DNA of 64,000 nt from Cladocopium goreaui (GCA_947184155.2 CAMXCT020000526.1:135001-199000); one strand, 5' to 3'; positions 26,956 to 38,710 are shown, counted from the stretch's first letter. The notes: generated from the sequence alone by a model not told the origin. Translations and numbers: made by a program.

Positions 26956-27470
26956 TACTGCTACTACTGTATGATCGAGTGTGACATTATATAATTGTTA
27001 TTGTTACGGATGTTACTATTGTATATGACCATTGCTATTATCATTACTATATTATATATATTACTAAGTACTATCATCATTTACAGTATATTCTCGTACA
27101 TTATTGTGGTAAATTTGAAACCAATGCCCATATTCCCCGACATATATATATATATGTGTGTGTGTATGTGGTGTCAACTATCCAAACTTTGAAGTTATGG
27201 CATTGGGTTCACCTCATTATATACTTTCATCAACAGGATTGCTCCTAACACAGATTCCATGCGGTGGTGATTCCATGAAGAGGTAAAATGATTCCATGAT
27301 GACAATGGGCTTTCATTTGCCTGGTTTACCTCTTATGGGTCGGTTGCTCCACCTGGATTAAGGCCTACTGTCTATCATGTCGTCGGCAAACTCAACCAAT
27401 ACGTGAAGTAGCTCCGGACTTCCCATTATTCATTCATAGGGATGATGTGGGATTATGGAAGCTATAGCTA

Positions 27471-27510
27471 TCCCATATAATCCCATATAATCCCATATAA
27501 TCCCATATAT
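27471..27510. repeat. TCCCATATAA tandem decamer
   Basis: Four copies of a 10-bp unit in tandem in an intron. Confidence 0.9.
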
Positions 27511-27551
27511 CTGGTTATGGTTTATGACACCCATAGCTAGAACCTACGCTC

Positions 27552-27643
27552 CGCCAGCGCCTCAAAGCTGGACCCAACGCTGCGAGCGCTGGCTTCATTG
27601 ACGCAGGCCACCAGGAAGGGCACACCGTTCGCTTGGCTGTTGC
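27552..27643 (-). CDS. Candidate exon
   Basis: Acceptor AATCTCCCCAG. It reads NGVPFLVACVNEASARSV then GSSFEALA, with mostly G/C third positions. A GA donor (GAGCGT) gives frame with 26088; a GT donor (GTAGGT) four bases on is stronger by sequence but shifts phase. The pattern -F-A-VN---A-S- resembles the exon at 47097-47149. Confidence 0.5.
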
Positions 27644-28052
27644 CTGGGGAGATTTTGCAAATGCCCAACAACTATACAGTATACACATATATATAATTAT
27701 ATGATCAATTATGATCATATATTATATGTATGAAGCTACCTAAGTTCATGGAAATTATGAGGTTTTCATCTTCAGCGGTCACTTAAGTGTGGTTTCCAGC
27801 ATTCACTCGGAGACATGTCAAAGCCATATTCTCCTTCAACGGGTAGGTTTTTTCATCAACTTGGGGAACGGCAACAACACATTGACCAGGAACCGGAGAA
27901 GAAAAGGTACATGTTCATAAAACGATCAAACATGGTGTATTGTCTACGTACAATACATATATATATGTATGTATATGTATGTATACACGGTATAGTATAG
28001 TTATACAGTTTGGAAAACACTGTATCCGGTACTGTATAACATCCCGTAACGC

Positions 28053-28098
28053 TATTCTCATGAGCAATCTTGTTTCGGAGATCAAACATCTGCCGCAC
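28053..28098 (-). CDS. Candidate exon
   Basis: Acceptor GACTCTTCTCAG, then VRQMFDLRNKIAHEN. A GC donor (GCGTTA) gives the phase needed by 27643; a GT donor (GTTACG) lies two bases beyond. The helix-like charged sequence contrasts with the beta-like exons downstream. Confidence 0.45.
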
Positions 28099-28532
28099 CT
28101 GAGAAGAGTCTCAGAGACACTGTGCCCAACTCCACCTGGCAGGGCCTTTCTTTTTCATGGGTAAATCTGGGGCCTTTCATCGTGCAAAAGGCAGGGAAAA
28201 AACAAGAAGAACAAGAGGATATCAAAAGGGACATGATTATCTACCTAGCTAGGCATGTTTCTCGCAGCAGGGACCGAAGGGGCTATAAATGCGGCAGTCT
28301 TAAACCTTCAAACAGGGTTTCAATCATCTTGTGCCATGGCAGCAAAATTACCCTTCTGGGAAGTGCTCAACTTGAAGGTTGTCCTCCAGTATTGGGAATG
28401 CCTACAAGTGTGGACTCAAATCAACCATGATTTGATGTTTAGAAACTGGTGCAAATTTCCAGAATCTTCAATGTAAATACACGGTTTCAAGAGGACCCAA
28501 AAGAAGGCAACAAAAATTACCAAAATGGTATC

Positions 28533-28589
28533 CCTTCTTGAGAGGACCGAATACTTGGCCTTGATTTCCAAGACGTGGATGTAATTAGC
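28533..28589 (-). CDS. Candidate exon
   Basis: Acceptor GAGGATTCAG, 19 codons reading ANYIHVLEIKAKYSVLSRR, then a GA donor (GATACC). Frame 0 to 0, joining 30096-30149 to 28053-28098 without a stop. Confidence 0.45.
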
Positions 28590-28838
28590 CTGAATCCTCG
28601 ACATGGAGTGCTGAAGACTTCCCAATTTCTACTTTGATGATATTTGACTATTAAGTTCAGAAACTATCACATGACATAACTATCATATATCTTTCAAACA
28701 GATCCGGGCATCCTACAAACTCTACACTTCCCCATAGCAAATGGCTTATTATCACATTTCTGAGCTGATTGCCCCGAGTATGTTTGGCTGGTGATTCAAA
28801 TCCACCAAATGACCATGCAGTATATATGCACCAGGCCC

Positions 28839-28982
28839 TGCCACCCCCCCCCCCTCCCCCCCCCATATGGGATGGGTCCCATATACTGGTCCCATATGAG
28901 ATCTTCCCCCTCCCCCCCTGTGGTGTGGTGGGGGTGTGGCACTGTCCCCCTCCCCCCCCTGTGGTGTGGTGGGGGTGTGGTA
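28839..28982. repeat. C-tract and duplicated CCCCCTGTGGTGTGGTGGGG
   Basis: Poly-C runs followed by two near-identical copies of a 35-bp CCCTCCCCCCTGTGGTGTGG unit. Confidence 0.85.
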
Positions 28983-29395
28983 TGGTATGGTGGGTATGTA
29001 TGGTGTGTATGGTCGGTCTGGTATGGCATGTTTGGAAAGTATGGTATGTTTGGTATGTATGGTAGGTATGGTATGTATGGCATGAGTGGTTGGTATTGTA
29101 TGGATGGTAGGTATGGTATGTAAGTCTGTTGGATATGGTATGTTTGATATGACAGTATGTATGGTCTGTATGGTATGTATGGTTACTATGATGGGTATGG
29201 AATATGTCCTATCTAAGGTAGGTATGGTATGTATGGCATGTATGCTTGCTATTGTTATGTATGCTATTGTATGTATGGTAGGTGTGGTAATTACATTTCA
29301 TATGTATGGTATGTATGGTATGTATGATAGATATGATAGGTATGGTATGCATGGCATCATTGACATGTATGGTAGGTACGGTATATGTTCAACAG
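28983..29395. repeat. GGTATGTAT minisatellite
   Basis: About 400 bp of GGTATGGTATGTAT variants with drift. Open frames here are compositional. Confidence 0.9.
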
Positions 29396-29536
29396 AGGTA
29401 CTGTTGTCAGAGTACACAGGTAGTAAACAGGAAGTAGATACAGTAGATACATAGCACATGTATGTATGACTATAGGTAGCACGTAGGTACTTTGAAGGAG
29501 TATGTGTGCTACGTAGGTCGCCTAAAAGGTAGCATG

Positions 29537-29640
29537 TACCTAGTAAATGCGAGGCTGGTAGTCAGAAATGCTGCAAAGACCTAGCAAATACGACGCTGGA
29601 CCTCAGAAATGCTGCCAATAGCTTGCAAATAGAAGGGAAT
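29537..29640. repeat. CAGAAATGCTGC imperfect tandem repeat
   Basis: Two to three imperfect copies of a ~50-bp unit (GCAAATACGACGCTGGACCT, CAGAAATGCTGC). Confidence 0.6.
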
Positions 29641-30095
29641 TGGGGCTACTACCTGGGGACCCAACCCATGGGGGGGGGGGTGGAGAGACGGAGGACGGGA
29701 CCATATATACACCTACTTGTGTATATATATACACATATTATACACGTATATATATAATGTATATATATATATTTTTTATTAATATACATATTATATATGT
29801 ATATATATATATTATATATATTATATTATATATGAACAATGTAACTCCGTTTTTTATACACATGTCTGGGATCTTTCAGGTCAGTGGGCCCCTTCGTTTG
29901 CTTCTCAAGCGACGGTAGTCCTGAAGTCTTTGTACGTCTTTGTTCCATTCATATGAGTCTTATAAAGTTTCATATGTATGACTTATATACAAAAATCACA
30001 CACACACAACACAATTTGTCCTCAGGGATTCATCACCCCATTTTCAGGTAAAAACTAAGCAGTTGGTAGCTGCACCCCACGGCCACGCCAGCCAC

Positions 30096-30149
30096 CTGAA
30101 CGCGAATCACTTCAGCCGTCTCTGCTCTTTTCGGTGTTGGCGCTGGTGC
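30096..30149 (-). CDS. Candidate micro-exon
   Basis: Acceptor AATTCCCCAG, 18 codons APAPTPKRAETAEVIRVQ, donor GTGGCT. Frame 0 to 0. Both splice sites are conventional and third positions are G/C-biased. Confidence 0.5.
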
Positions 30150-30223
30150 CTGGGGAATTTGCAATACCACCCCCTATGGTCTCAGGGCAATCGAAGGGAT
30201 TTCAAAGGGAATGTAACCACTTA

Positions 30224-30329
30224 ATATCTGGTTGGTGGTTTCAACCCCTCTTAAAAATATTAGTCAGTTGGGATGATTATTCCCAATATATGGAAAAATA
30301 TAAAATGTTCCAAACCACCAACCAGATAT
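30224..30329. mobile_element. Fold-back element with ATATCTGGTTGGTGGTTT termini
   Basis: Perfect 18-bp terminal inverted repeats (30224-30241 and 30312-30329) around an AT-rich centre. A second copy starts at about 63936 and runs off the window, so this is a dispersed family. It lies 75 bp upstream of the exon at 30149 in gene orientation. Confidence 0.8.
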
Positions 30330-31115
30330 GTTTTGACACATGTTAAAAATAAGCGTTCTGGGCCCGGGGGAAGACCTTTGAACTAGAAACCCACGAACTG
30401 TATCGAACTGACGCGTTGTTTTCACTACATTTACATTGCAATACAATCCTTTGAACGATCTTCCAAGGGGTCATGAAGGTGGACCCAAAGGGCAAGTCAA
30501 TCTGGGAGAGCATTTCATCCAATTTTTCAGGGCCAAATGTTTATCAATTTTCGACATTAAACCATTTGGATCTGGTGGGGTACTCCCAGAAATTCCAGTT
30601 CCAGTTGATCTCCATCAATCTGAGCGTCTCCCAAGTGGTGTCTGGGACTTCATCCTCTGGCCAAACTGTTTTCTCCAAAAGTCCGCATCGTTGACATTAT
30701 TCCATCCCTTCAAACACACTAAGACTCCTCCTGATTCATCTACAAACGAAAATGCAACTCTACGGCTATCTGCACGCCTAGAAAATGGGTGATTTTTTTT
30801 TTTTTGTTTGATTTTCTTTGGTTGGGGCACTTTTCCTTGCTATTTGTTACATTTTGGAGCAAAAACCTGTACTTTGCTGAGATTTGGAGCTAAATTTTGC
30901 CATTTGCACTGTTCATCAATTTTTCCATGGTGTTCATTGATTTACCCAAAGTGTTCATCGATTTTCTCATAGTTTTCATTGAGCTTGCCATGGGTTCAAT
31001 TGATCTTTCCATGTTTCAATCGATTTTTCCATGCATAACATGCACCTGGTGAACATGTAGAATATAGGTTGAAGCACAACCGTGTTGGGTCTAAATAGTG
31101 GCATTGCTATCATAG
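30330..31115. other. Unresolved coding-like stretch and short CATCGATTTT repeats
   Basis: Both strands are open for 70-118 codons around 30436-30830 but without the G/C third-position bias of the exon islands. A minus frame reads FVDESGGVLVCLKGWNNV. 30900-31030 carries about 25-bp repeats of TTCATTGATTT/TTTTCCATG. I could not assign an exon. Confidence 0.3.
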
Positions 31116-31117
31116 TG

Positions 31118-31590
31118 TTGGTTGGTTTAGGGTGTATTTAGGGTTTGTTTAGGGTCATTTAAGATTGGTTTCGGGTTGGTGTAGGGTTTATTTTGGGGTT
31201 GGTTTAGGGTTGGTTTAAGGTTTATTTTGTGTTGGTTTAGGGTTTATCCAGAGCTATTTAGGAATGGTTTAGGGTTTATTTAGGGTTGGTTTAGGGTTGG
31301 TTTAAGGTTTATTTAGTGTTGGTTTAGGGTTTATCCAGAGTTATTTAGGAATGGTTTAGGGTTTATTTAGGATTGGTTTAGGGTTGGCTGAAATTGATTC
31401 AGGGTTGGTTTCGGGTTTATTTAGGGTTGGCTAGTGGTTTAGTGTCATTTAGGTTTGGTTTAGGGTTGGTTTAGTGTCTATTTAGAGTTGGTTATGTCGG
31501 GTTGGTTCAAGGTTTATTTGAAGTTTATTTAGGGTTGGTTTTGGTCATTTAGGGCTATTTAGGGTTATTCAGGGTTTGTTTAGGGTCTAT
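31118..31590. repeat. Degenerate TTTAGGG-type repeat
   Basis: More than 25 TTTAGGG or GTTTAGGGTTGG units with GGTTTATT spacers. TTTAGGG is the plant-type telomere repeat, also reported in dinoflagellates. The irregular spacing and internal position suggest an interstitial relic. Confidence 0.7.
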
Positions 31591-32035
31591 TATAGATGGA
31601 TGGATGGATGGATCGATAGATCAATAGATCGATCGATAGATAGATAGACAGATAGACAGACAGACAGATAGATAGATAAGATTAGATTAGATAAGATTAG
31701 ATAAGATAAGATAAGATTAGATTAGATTAGATAGATAGATAGATAGACAGATAGATAGATAGATCGATAGATCGATCGATAGACAGATAGACAGACAGGC
31801 AGATAGATAAGATAAGATAAGATAAGATAAGATTAGATTAGATTAGATAGATAGATTAGATAGATAGATTATATATATATTATATATACATATACTTAGA
31901 TAGATAGATAGATAGATAGACAGACAAATAGATAGATAGATAGAAAGGATAAGATAGGATAGGATAAGATAAGATAAAATCAGATAAGATAAAATAAGAT
32001 AATTGATAAGATAAAATAAGATAAGATTAGAGTAG

Positions 32036-32066
<31 letters not shown>

Positions 32067-32400
32067 GACAGACAAATAGATAGATAGTTAGATAGATAGA
32101 TAGATAGGTAGACAAATAGATAGATATATATATATTATAGATAGATAGATTAGATAGATTAGATAGATTAGATAGATTAGATAGATTAGATATATTAGAT
32201 AGATTAGATAGATTAGAATGGATTAGATAGATTAGATAGATTAGATAGATAGAGTAGATTAGATTAGATTCGATTAGATTAGATTAGTTTAGATTTAGAT
32301 TTAGATAGATTAGATAGATTGGATAGATAGATCAGATAAGATACGATTAGGTTAGATTAGGTTAGATTAGATAGATCGATAGATAGATAGATAGGTAAAG
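31590..32400. repeat. GATA/AGATT/AGATAAGAT microsatellite
   Basis: About 800 bp of GATAGATA, GATTAGATTA and AGATAAGATA with CAGACAGA interruptions. A simple-sequence block with no gene. Confidence 0.95.
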
Positions 32401-33130
32401 CATGGTAAAGCCACAAAAGCCACACACCCACAAAAGCCACAGAAGCCACAAAAGCCACAAAGCTAGGCTGGAAAACAAAAAAACATCCCAAAAAACACAC
32501 ACACACAAAATCCCACCAAAAATAGCCCTCCCTAGAAAATTACCGCTAATGCCATCTGAATGTGTCACCCGATATCTAACAAACATGATTTTTGTTTGTG
32601 GGTTTACTCAAGGTTGGGCCTTCTGGACGATGGAGGACATCGGCCTGTCACGGGCCCCTTAAAGACTCAAAGCACATCGCATAGGACCCGTGCAATTTGA
32701 TTGTTCAATAGCAACATTGATCAGATGTATGATATTGTATGATCCTAATTCCTAACATTTTCCAAAAATATGCCTATTATGTAGCTGCCAACTGTCAACC
32801 CGTCTTTCTCAATGTATCTGTGGGCACTGGCAAACACTTTCTCCAAGATATCATAGCTAAAACATCACCCCAAACTTACATGTTGAAATTCTCACCAATA
32901 TACTGAAAGGTTCGGAAGTCAGCCAGGTTCCGTCACATTTCTGTGTGGAGAACACCCCCAATGGCAAACAAAAACAAAGTACATACAAAGCTGATCTCCC
33001 TCCGACAAACTTGGAATACATGGTTGGTAAATGGCACAATTTTCACAATGGAAAAGAATATATAGCACTGATGTTGCGTGTAGGTGTAGACATATATATA
33101 TATTATACAATACGCACTGAAACAACTCAC
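32401..33130. other. Spacer, no gene seen
   Basis: Starts with a short AAAGCCACA repeat (32404-32465), then unique AT-rich DNA without a supported exon. Confidence 0.45.
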
Positions 33131-33340
33131 TTTCTGTCATTTTTTCTCGCATTTTTCCTGGCATTCTATCTGACGTATATTTTGACATTCTTGCTGGCAA
33201 TCATCTGGCATTTGAGCGGACATATATTCTGAAATTTCATCTGGCATTCTATCTGACATGCTATATATCTGGCTTTTTATCTGGCATTCTGTCTCAAACG
33301 TTACCTGAAATACATTTTGACATCTTCCCTTCACCTGACA
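33131..33340. repeat. CTGGCATTCTATCTGACAT repeat
   Basis: Ten or so diverged copies of a ~20-bp unit. It ends close to the exon at 33390. Confidence 0.75.
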
Positions 33341-33389
33341 TTCTATCTGACATTTTGCCTCCAATCGGGTTCGATTTCGGCGAGCTAGC

Positions 33390-33474
33390 AAGGGTTTGGG
33401 CCCAGCGTGGTAAAGAGCGGCTCAGAACGCTGGCGAGCTCGCGATGAAGTGGCAAAGTGGCTGTGTAAAAGACG
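33390..33474 (-). CDS. Candidate exon (strand less certain)
   Basis: Acceptor GTTTGGCCAG. It reads VFYTATLPLHRELASVLSR and SLPRWAQTL, then a GC donor (GCTAGC), and fits phase with 33722 and 30149. The plus strand is also open in two frames here (one reads LARKLATRAMILETW), so this is a lower-confidence call. Confidence 0.4.
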
Positions 33475-33721
33475 CTGGCCAAACAGCGATGATCTGCTAG
33501 CGAGGAAGCTGGCCACAAGGGCCATGATCTTGGAGACTTGGCGATGAGGAATCGAATCTTTTTCGTCATCTTTGCTCCAGAACAGTCGCAAGTCTTCCGC
33601 AACAAAACGATGGAATCGCAATTTTGGTGGTTAAATCCAACAAAAGTGGTGGCTACATTGGTCCATAGCATTTGATTTCTGTGGTGATTGTAGCTTCCAG
33701 CCCCATGCAAGTCTGCAGGAC

Positions 33722-33774
33722 CTGCTCTGGGAAGTGAAGCATGCAGCAAAGGTCAGGAGCGGAGAGGCAGCCAC
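33722..33774 (-). CDS. Candidate exon
   Basis: Acceptor AACTTGTCTCAG, VAASPLLTFAACFTSQS, donor AG|GTCCTG. Its exit phase matches 33474. A plus-strand alternative (SLQDLLWEVKHAAK with GTCAGG donor) exists. Confidence 0.4.
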
Positions 33775-34754
33775 CTGAGACAAGTTGCGCCATGAGGCAG
33801 CCATGATACTCTCTCTTCAACCATCTTCAACCGGCATCTGGCGAAGCTGGGTAGGGAATAAATTAAACCACTGACATAGGTGAAAACAGTGAAGAAACCA
33901 GGTCAATCATAACTGGAGAAGATGAGATGATTCAAAGATATACCGGACACAAAACACGGCTCCAGAAAAAGGGATGAGCTGGAAGCATGGGCTGTTGCCA
34001 CATAATAAAACGCAGTCGTGGCACGGAACAACCAAATGACATTACTGATCAATTCCAATAGTAAAAGTCTTCGAGTCTGTTCCATGACTATATAGCACAC
34101 TTTGATTTCGTGTCTCTTGTGTATATGGCCTAAAGTACAATCTAGCAATCCGTTGGACAAACAAGAACGCACCATTGATACTCAAAGTGAGTGCAGAGTC
34201 ACAACATTTCAACCGCAATCCACCCTACCTGTGTGGTTCCCATCGATTGCCATCCTGCCATGGCCAAGCTACACACAGTCCAATAGGAAGAGAAGAGCAG
34301 AAAATGCTCAAGGGTTGTTCGCCTGTGGATGCAGGTCCCCACCAAAAAAATGGTAGTTACATATAGTTACTGACTGTATACTGTATACAGTGTAAATCCC
34401 CATTTAACTGGACACTGTTCACCTGGCTGTATATGTCTGTATATATCAATGACAGATTTGCCATGAACAAATAGATCATGAACAATTCGCCAACCCAACC
34501 TGTGGTTACCACCAGGTTTGACAAATTCAATCCTGGCCCGAATCCTCTTTTTCGTCGGTTCTCCTGTAACCCCATCTTTGTTGTCAAAACCCCATGTGTA
34601 GCCCCAATCTGGTCCGCAATTTTGATTCTTGGAATTATTTTTGGATATCCGGATATCCATATTCCATGTTTAATCACCAAAGCATATTTCAATCATTTTA
34701 ATTCATTATATATATAATATACTTTTAAAATCCTATCGTTTCTTGTCCTTAACT

Positions 34755-34890
34755 GGTATCCTCCAGTAATCAAACATTGCTGGCTGGGAATCCCCCAAAC
34801 AAAATTGAGGTTTTAAGTAGTTTTAATGGGAACATCACCGAACTAGATTCGGGAATTTTCCAGCCAGCTATGTTTGGTCGGGCACCGGAA
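34755..34890. mobile_element. Fold-back element (CTCCAGTAATCAAACAT family)
   Basis: Left end ATCCTCCAGTAATCAAACAT with CTGGCTGGGAAT pairs with the right end (CCAGCCAGCTATGTTTGGTC). It lies 70 bp beyond the donor of the exon at 34960. Confidence 0.65.
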
Positions 34891-34959
34891 GGCAAAAGTG
34901 ATAGCTGTGCTTCTTGGCATAGCCGGACTGCTCGAACCGCCTCGTTGCGAAAGGTTCAC

Positions 34960-35001
34960 TCGAAGCCAGGCGCGCTTCCGTGGCTCTTCGCCGACCTTCT
35001 C
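34960..35001 (-). CDS. Candidate exon
   Basis: Acceptor GCGCCGCTGCAG, 14 codons EKVGEEPRKRAWLR, donor GTGAAC. It is GC-rich and flanked by AT-rich DNA. The plus strand is also open. Confidence 0.4.
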
Positions 35002-35009
35002 CTGCAGCG

Positions 35010-36200
35010 GCGCGTATCTGAGACATCTCAGGGAAATGCGTGGGACATTTTCTTAGGTTTTGGGTGTGTCTGGAAATGTTGTTGTATATCCCGAAACAAA
35101 TATATATATAATTAGGTAAATGATGATGAGCTATGGGTTTCGGGGTTTATATAATCAACAAAAGGGTGTTAATTAACTACTTTAAGGTATTTAAACCAGA
35201 AAATCGGGAGATTGGATGCCTTTGGAATGCCTTTGGCTATCAAACATGGTTCCCAGAAGTTCATCATCCAGCTATAGCTGTTTAGTTCCGGGAGTTCACA
35301 GCCATTCTGATATTTATGGGGAGCCAGCGTGTTCCAGTTTCTCCATGATCCACCCAAATATTTCCATCCAAATGCCATTGAAATCGGAAAAAAAAACATG
35401 ACATATGACATGCTGATTGGATCCAACCACCAGGCTTCTAAAGTCAACCCTCAAAGAAGGGGAAAAACTGACTTCTGCAAATCTGTATTGGTAAAGCCTC
35501 TTGGTGTGTCGTTGTCAATTGAGGCCAAAGGAAGGAAATGTCTCTCCTAAGTAGGTCCATATATGGGTGCAATACATGGTACAAGTCCAAGTACTTAATA
35601 TTGCTAGTTATTCCACTTACTCGTTGAATTTTGACCCCGCGATATCACCCCAACTATTATATAAAAATGGCTGGCACCGTAAGACAGGTCCAGATACATG
35701 TTGTTCAAGGGAAGTACACGTTTTCTCAAAGTTCTATTTGCGTGATGCCGCCGTTTGCGCTCCGCAGCTCGTCACAGAAAAACAACCCTCCTCGCACCAT
35801 TCCACGATTTCCATGTTTGTGGCTGCCTGGCACCAGTTTTGGGCTGTATGCCCAAACCATCGAAATGCATTTGCCACCATGGGGTGTGAAAAACCCTAAG
35901 CGAAATCTCACAGCCAAACTTCATTTCCCCTTTTTGGTGACCATGTTTGGGTATCCCCCAATTTTTTTTTACGAATCAATGTCCCCCAGAAGCCAATTTG
36001 GGACGCCATCTCATGCCTCTAGTTGTAACGGCCCCACAACGACCACTAAGACAGAATCAAAAACCGCCAACGAAAACAATATAGCAACCCCAAAAATATG
36101 ATAGAACAGTAGTTTAGTTTGGCAGCAATTGAAATCCATTGCCGTTTAGGAGAGGTTAGGAGAGTTTAAGGGGATGTCCTCCGTTTTGATTTTTGCTTTC
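35010..36200. other. Mostly intron; weak island at 35742-35767
   Basis: A possible minus-strand micro-exon (ELRSANGGITQIE) near 35740-35770 lacks a clear donor, and its phase does not fit its neighbours. Otherwise AT-rich DNA with no supported gene. Confidence 0.3.
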
Positions 36201-36212
36201 CTATCCTACTTA

Positions 36213-36324
36213 GTGGCTCATCCCACTTAGTAAGTGGGTTATAACCCCAGTTATAAGTGGATTAACCCTACTTATCCCATCTATAACTGGGGTTATAACC
36301 CACTCACTAAGTGGGATGAGCCAC
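36213..36324. mobile_element. Long hairpin fold-back element, 43-bp arms
   Basis: GTGGCTCATCCCACTTAG... at 36213-36255 is almost perfectly complementary to 36282-36324, with a 26-nt loop. Inner arms carry CAGTTATA/TATAACTG. No coding capacity. It lies 44 bp from the exon at 36368. Confidence 0.85.
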
Positions 36325-36367
36325 CAAGTATCGACTGTTGATAGAATCCCAAAATCCAATGGGCCTC

Positions 36368-36430
36368 GGAGCTTTCCAGCGCGAAGTGGGGTCGGGCCAT
36401 GCGCAGCCGGGCACTCAGGTGGTCCTGGCG
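36368..36430 (-). CDS. Candidate exon
   Basis: Acceptor CACGTCGCCAG. It reads RQDHLSARLRMARPHFALE then SS, strongly G/C at third positions. A GA donor (GAGGCC) leaves phase 0 for 35001; a later GA donor at 36357 would leave phase 2. Confidence 0.45.
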
Positions 36431-36755
36431 CTGGCGACGTGACGCTTTTGGTGGGTTGGGTTCACAACGGGTGGATCTGCTATACCATCTGCACATAAAA
36501 GGGTCAATTGAGTCTTGAAATTGTAACAGGGCGGGGTTGTATTTAATATTTACCATTTATTAAATTAATTTAAATTATATGTTAAAATCATGAAACACAT
36601 TAATTATGCACAAACTTGTTGCAAAAGACTGCCAAAAAAATAAAAGCTGGGTTGGCAATTCACTAGTCCCGAAACAAATTGAGGATGTGGTTCCGATTTG
36701 GTGCTTTACAGAAGGAATCCAGAACTGCAACCTTCCATTGCAGGCTCTTTTGTAC

Positions 36756-36798
36756 CAGCTTCCCAGCGTTGCAGAATTCCAGCGCGACGAACTCGGCG
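36756..36798 (-). CDS. Candidate micro-exon
   Basis: Pyrimidine-rich acceptor ending AACTTTCAG, then AEFVALEFCNAGKL, donor GTACAA. Nearly every codon ends in G or C. Its phase joins 37035-37080 and 36430 without a stop. The plus strand offers VAEFQRDELGAES as an alternative. Confidence 0.45.
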
Positions 36799-37034
36799 CT
36801 GAAAGTTCTTTGCCCGTGAAAAAAAACGGGTGAAGAAAATGGCAGGGCTGGTGGAGAACATGCAACACAGGCCCAGCCTGAGGTTTGGTAGACACAACAT
36901 TTGAAACCGATTGTCACAGGTGACGAATGACAAGTTGCTGACAAGAAATATGCACCTCTTGGATACACCCTGCCGTCGAAAATCTGCTCTGAAATGACCG
37001 CAAAACAGGAGATCCGTCTGTTTGAAAGAAAAAC

Positions 37035-37080
37035 CATCCCAGTCTCCTCCAGTTGGCGGAAATTGGTCCAGAGGGATGGC
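37035..37080 (-). CDS. Candidate micro-exon
   Basis: Acceptor GACAGTCCCAG, donor GTTTTT. In the frame set by neighbours it reads HPSGPISANWRRLG; another open frame reads PSLWTNFRQLEETGM. The splice sites look sound but the frame is uncertain. Confidence 0.4.
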
Positions 37081-37851
37081 CTGGGACTGTCAGGGGATGG
37101 TGCTCTGCACAAATCAGTGGACATCATGTGCTTTGCCTATCCAACATGGTCCAATAGAATAATACAGCAATGAGGATCCATATTGGTCACACATCAGGCA
37201 TTGGAAGGGGATGGTATGTGTCAAACTTGGGGAGCCCCAACCTTGGACGGCTACTGACAAAAAACAGTGCCTAAAGTGCCTGATTTCATCGTTTGATACT
37301 CTGACCCACACCGCCATCCACCATCCAAGAGAGAAACATAGAGAAACTATGAAACTTGATAAACCTGATCCAATCAGAACTCCTGAACCTTCTGGGTTCC
37401 CGGCAGCTGGAATCTCAAGGAAGCCTCCAGGTGGGTCGAAAAAGCAGCTGGTGCAGTGACAAACAGTGTTGTCGAAGTGATGTACACCGAATCCAAATTC
37501 GAGGGTTTTCACGAAACAAATCGAGGATGTACATAGTTGCCAAATGCGATTCGTTTGACAGCTGGGCGACTTTTGGTGTACTTGTTGATCAAGAGAAGTG
37601 CCTATCAGGTATATACTTGTTTCTTCCTGGAATCATGCCCAAAGTACGAGTGCCTGTTCCAACAAATATCGCGACTGTTCCTTTCAGACACTATTCATAT
37701 ATTCATAAAAAGTCAGATTGGCTACGTTTCATGGATCTGGGTCAAATCCACATGCGCAGCTGATATCAGCTGATCGCGGCTGTCTCAGTCTCAGTCTTGA
37801 TCCATTTGTTTAAGAAAAATTCTATAGGAACCCCTGTGCAAACGCTGATAC

Positions 37852-37972
37852 CAGGCTTTCCACTGAGTGAATCCGCAAGATCAGCATTTTCCAGCCGCAC
37901 CTCGCCCGCCACCAAGCTCACGTCCAAGGCAATGGACGAGCGAAGCGACAAAGCCAGCCGCACCCGCGAAGC
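37852..37972 (-). CDS. Candidate exon: beta-rich segment, lipid-transfer-like pattern
   Basis: A 40-codon island after acceptor TTTCCTTGAAG and before donor GTATCA. It reads ALDVSLVAGEVRLENADL preceded by an alternating RVRLALSLR strand. 'L-S-GEV-LEN--L' is the pattern of the N-terminal chorein-type repeat in VPS13/ATG2 proteins. The match is to the motif as I know it, not a search result, and the exon is not at an obvious N terminus. Confidence 0.45.
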
Positions 37973-38168
37973 CTTCAAGGAAAGTCATGGCGACGTCATT
38001 TTTTCAAGGTGGCTATATCGGCTATATGGGATGCTATGGAGATCATGTGTTCTTCTTCAACAATTGGATGACGTATGATAAAATAGACCGCACAAATACC
38101 AAACATATCAAAAACTGAGGATCTGCTAGTTGCTCCCAGGACTTCAAATATCTTTTATCTTTGGTCAC

Positions 38169-38242
38169 CAAGCGACCGCCGCAGGCGGTGCTGGCGCTGG
38201 TGCTGATGGTGACGCTGATGCTGGCGGTGATTCGGATGGTGC
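38169..38242 (-). CDS. Candidate exon
   Basis: Acceptor GCCGATGGCAG, donor GTGACC. In the frame that joins 37972 it reads TIRITASISVTIS then STSASTACGGRL, a strongly beta-like strand. Other frames give Pro/Ala/Ser or His/Gln-rich readings because the DNA is repetitive (GCTGGCGGT). Confidence 0.4.
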
Positions 38243-38671
38243 CTGCCATCGGCACGGGGGGCCACACAATCTTTATATGAAAAGGTTGAATCACTGACTT
38301 ATCCTGTCTGATTGTGTAACCCAAGAAACGTTGCTGAAAGTTGATTGTTTTTCTTCGGGGTTTCGGTAGCCAGAACTCAGTTTCTAGGTTCCATGTCAGA
38401 TTTTAGCACAACTCCTCAACTAATCCATGCGTTTCCTTTCAAACAAGCCACTGCACAGTGCGCAAAAGTTAGTTGGGTACAGCCTGTTGAAACTGTGAGA
38501 TGCAAGCATAGGATTCTAGAATATAGTATGAATAATATATATATATATATATGAATATGTACAAATCTAGTGAAACTCCGGATGTATCAAATATGGACCA
38601 ACATCTGTTCCAATGGGTAAATGCCCACCTGTCCAGGCTGAGCCTCATATTCTACCTACCCCTGCAGCTAC

Positions 38672-38710
38672 CCGCCTCAGCTTCTGGGATGTCTGCAACC
38701 TCAAAGGTCT
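38672..38710 (-). CDS. Candidate micro-exon
   Basis: Acceptor CATGCCTTGCAG, 39 nt reading TFEVADIPEAEA in the phase that continues into 38242, donor GTAGCT. Confidence 0.35.

Noticed and set aside
27545-27650. Plus-strand reading KLDPTLRALASLTQATRKGT as a reverse-transcriptase fragment
   Set aside because: Resemblance to a retroelement polymerase motif is weak; the minus strand has better codon bias and splice sites.
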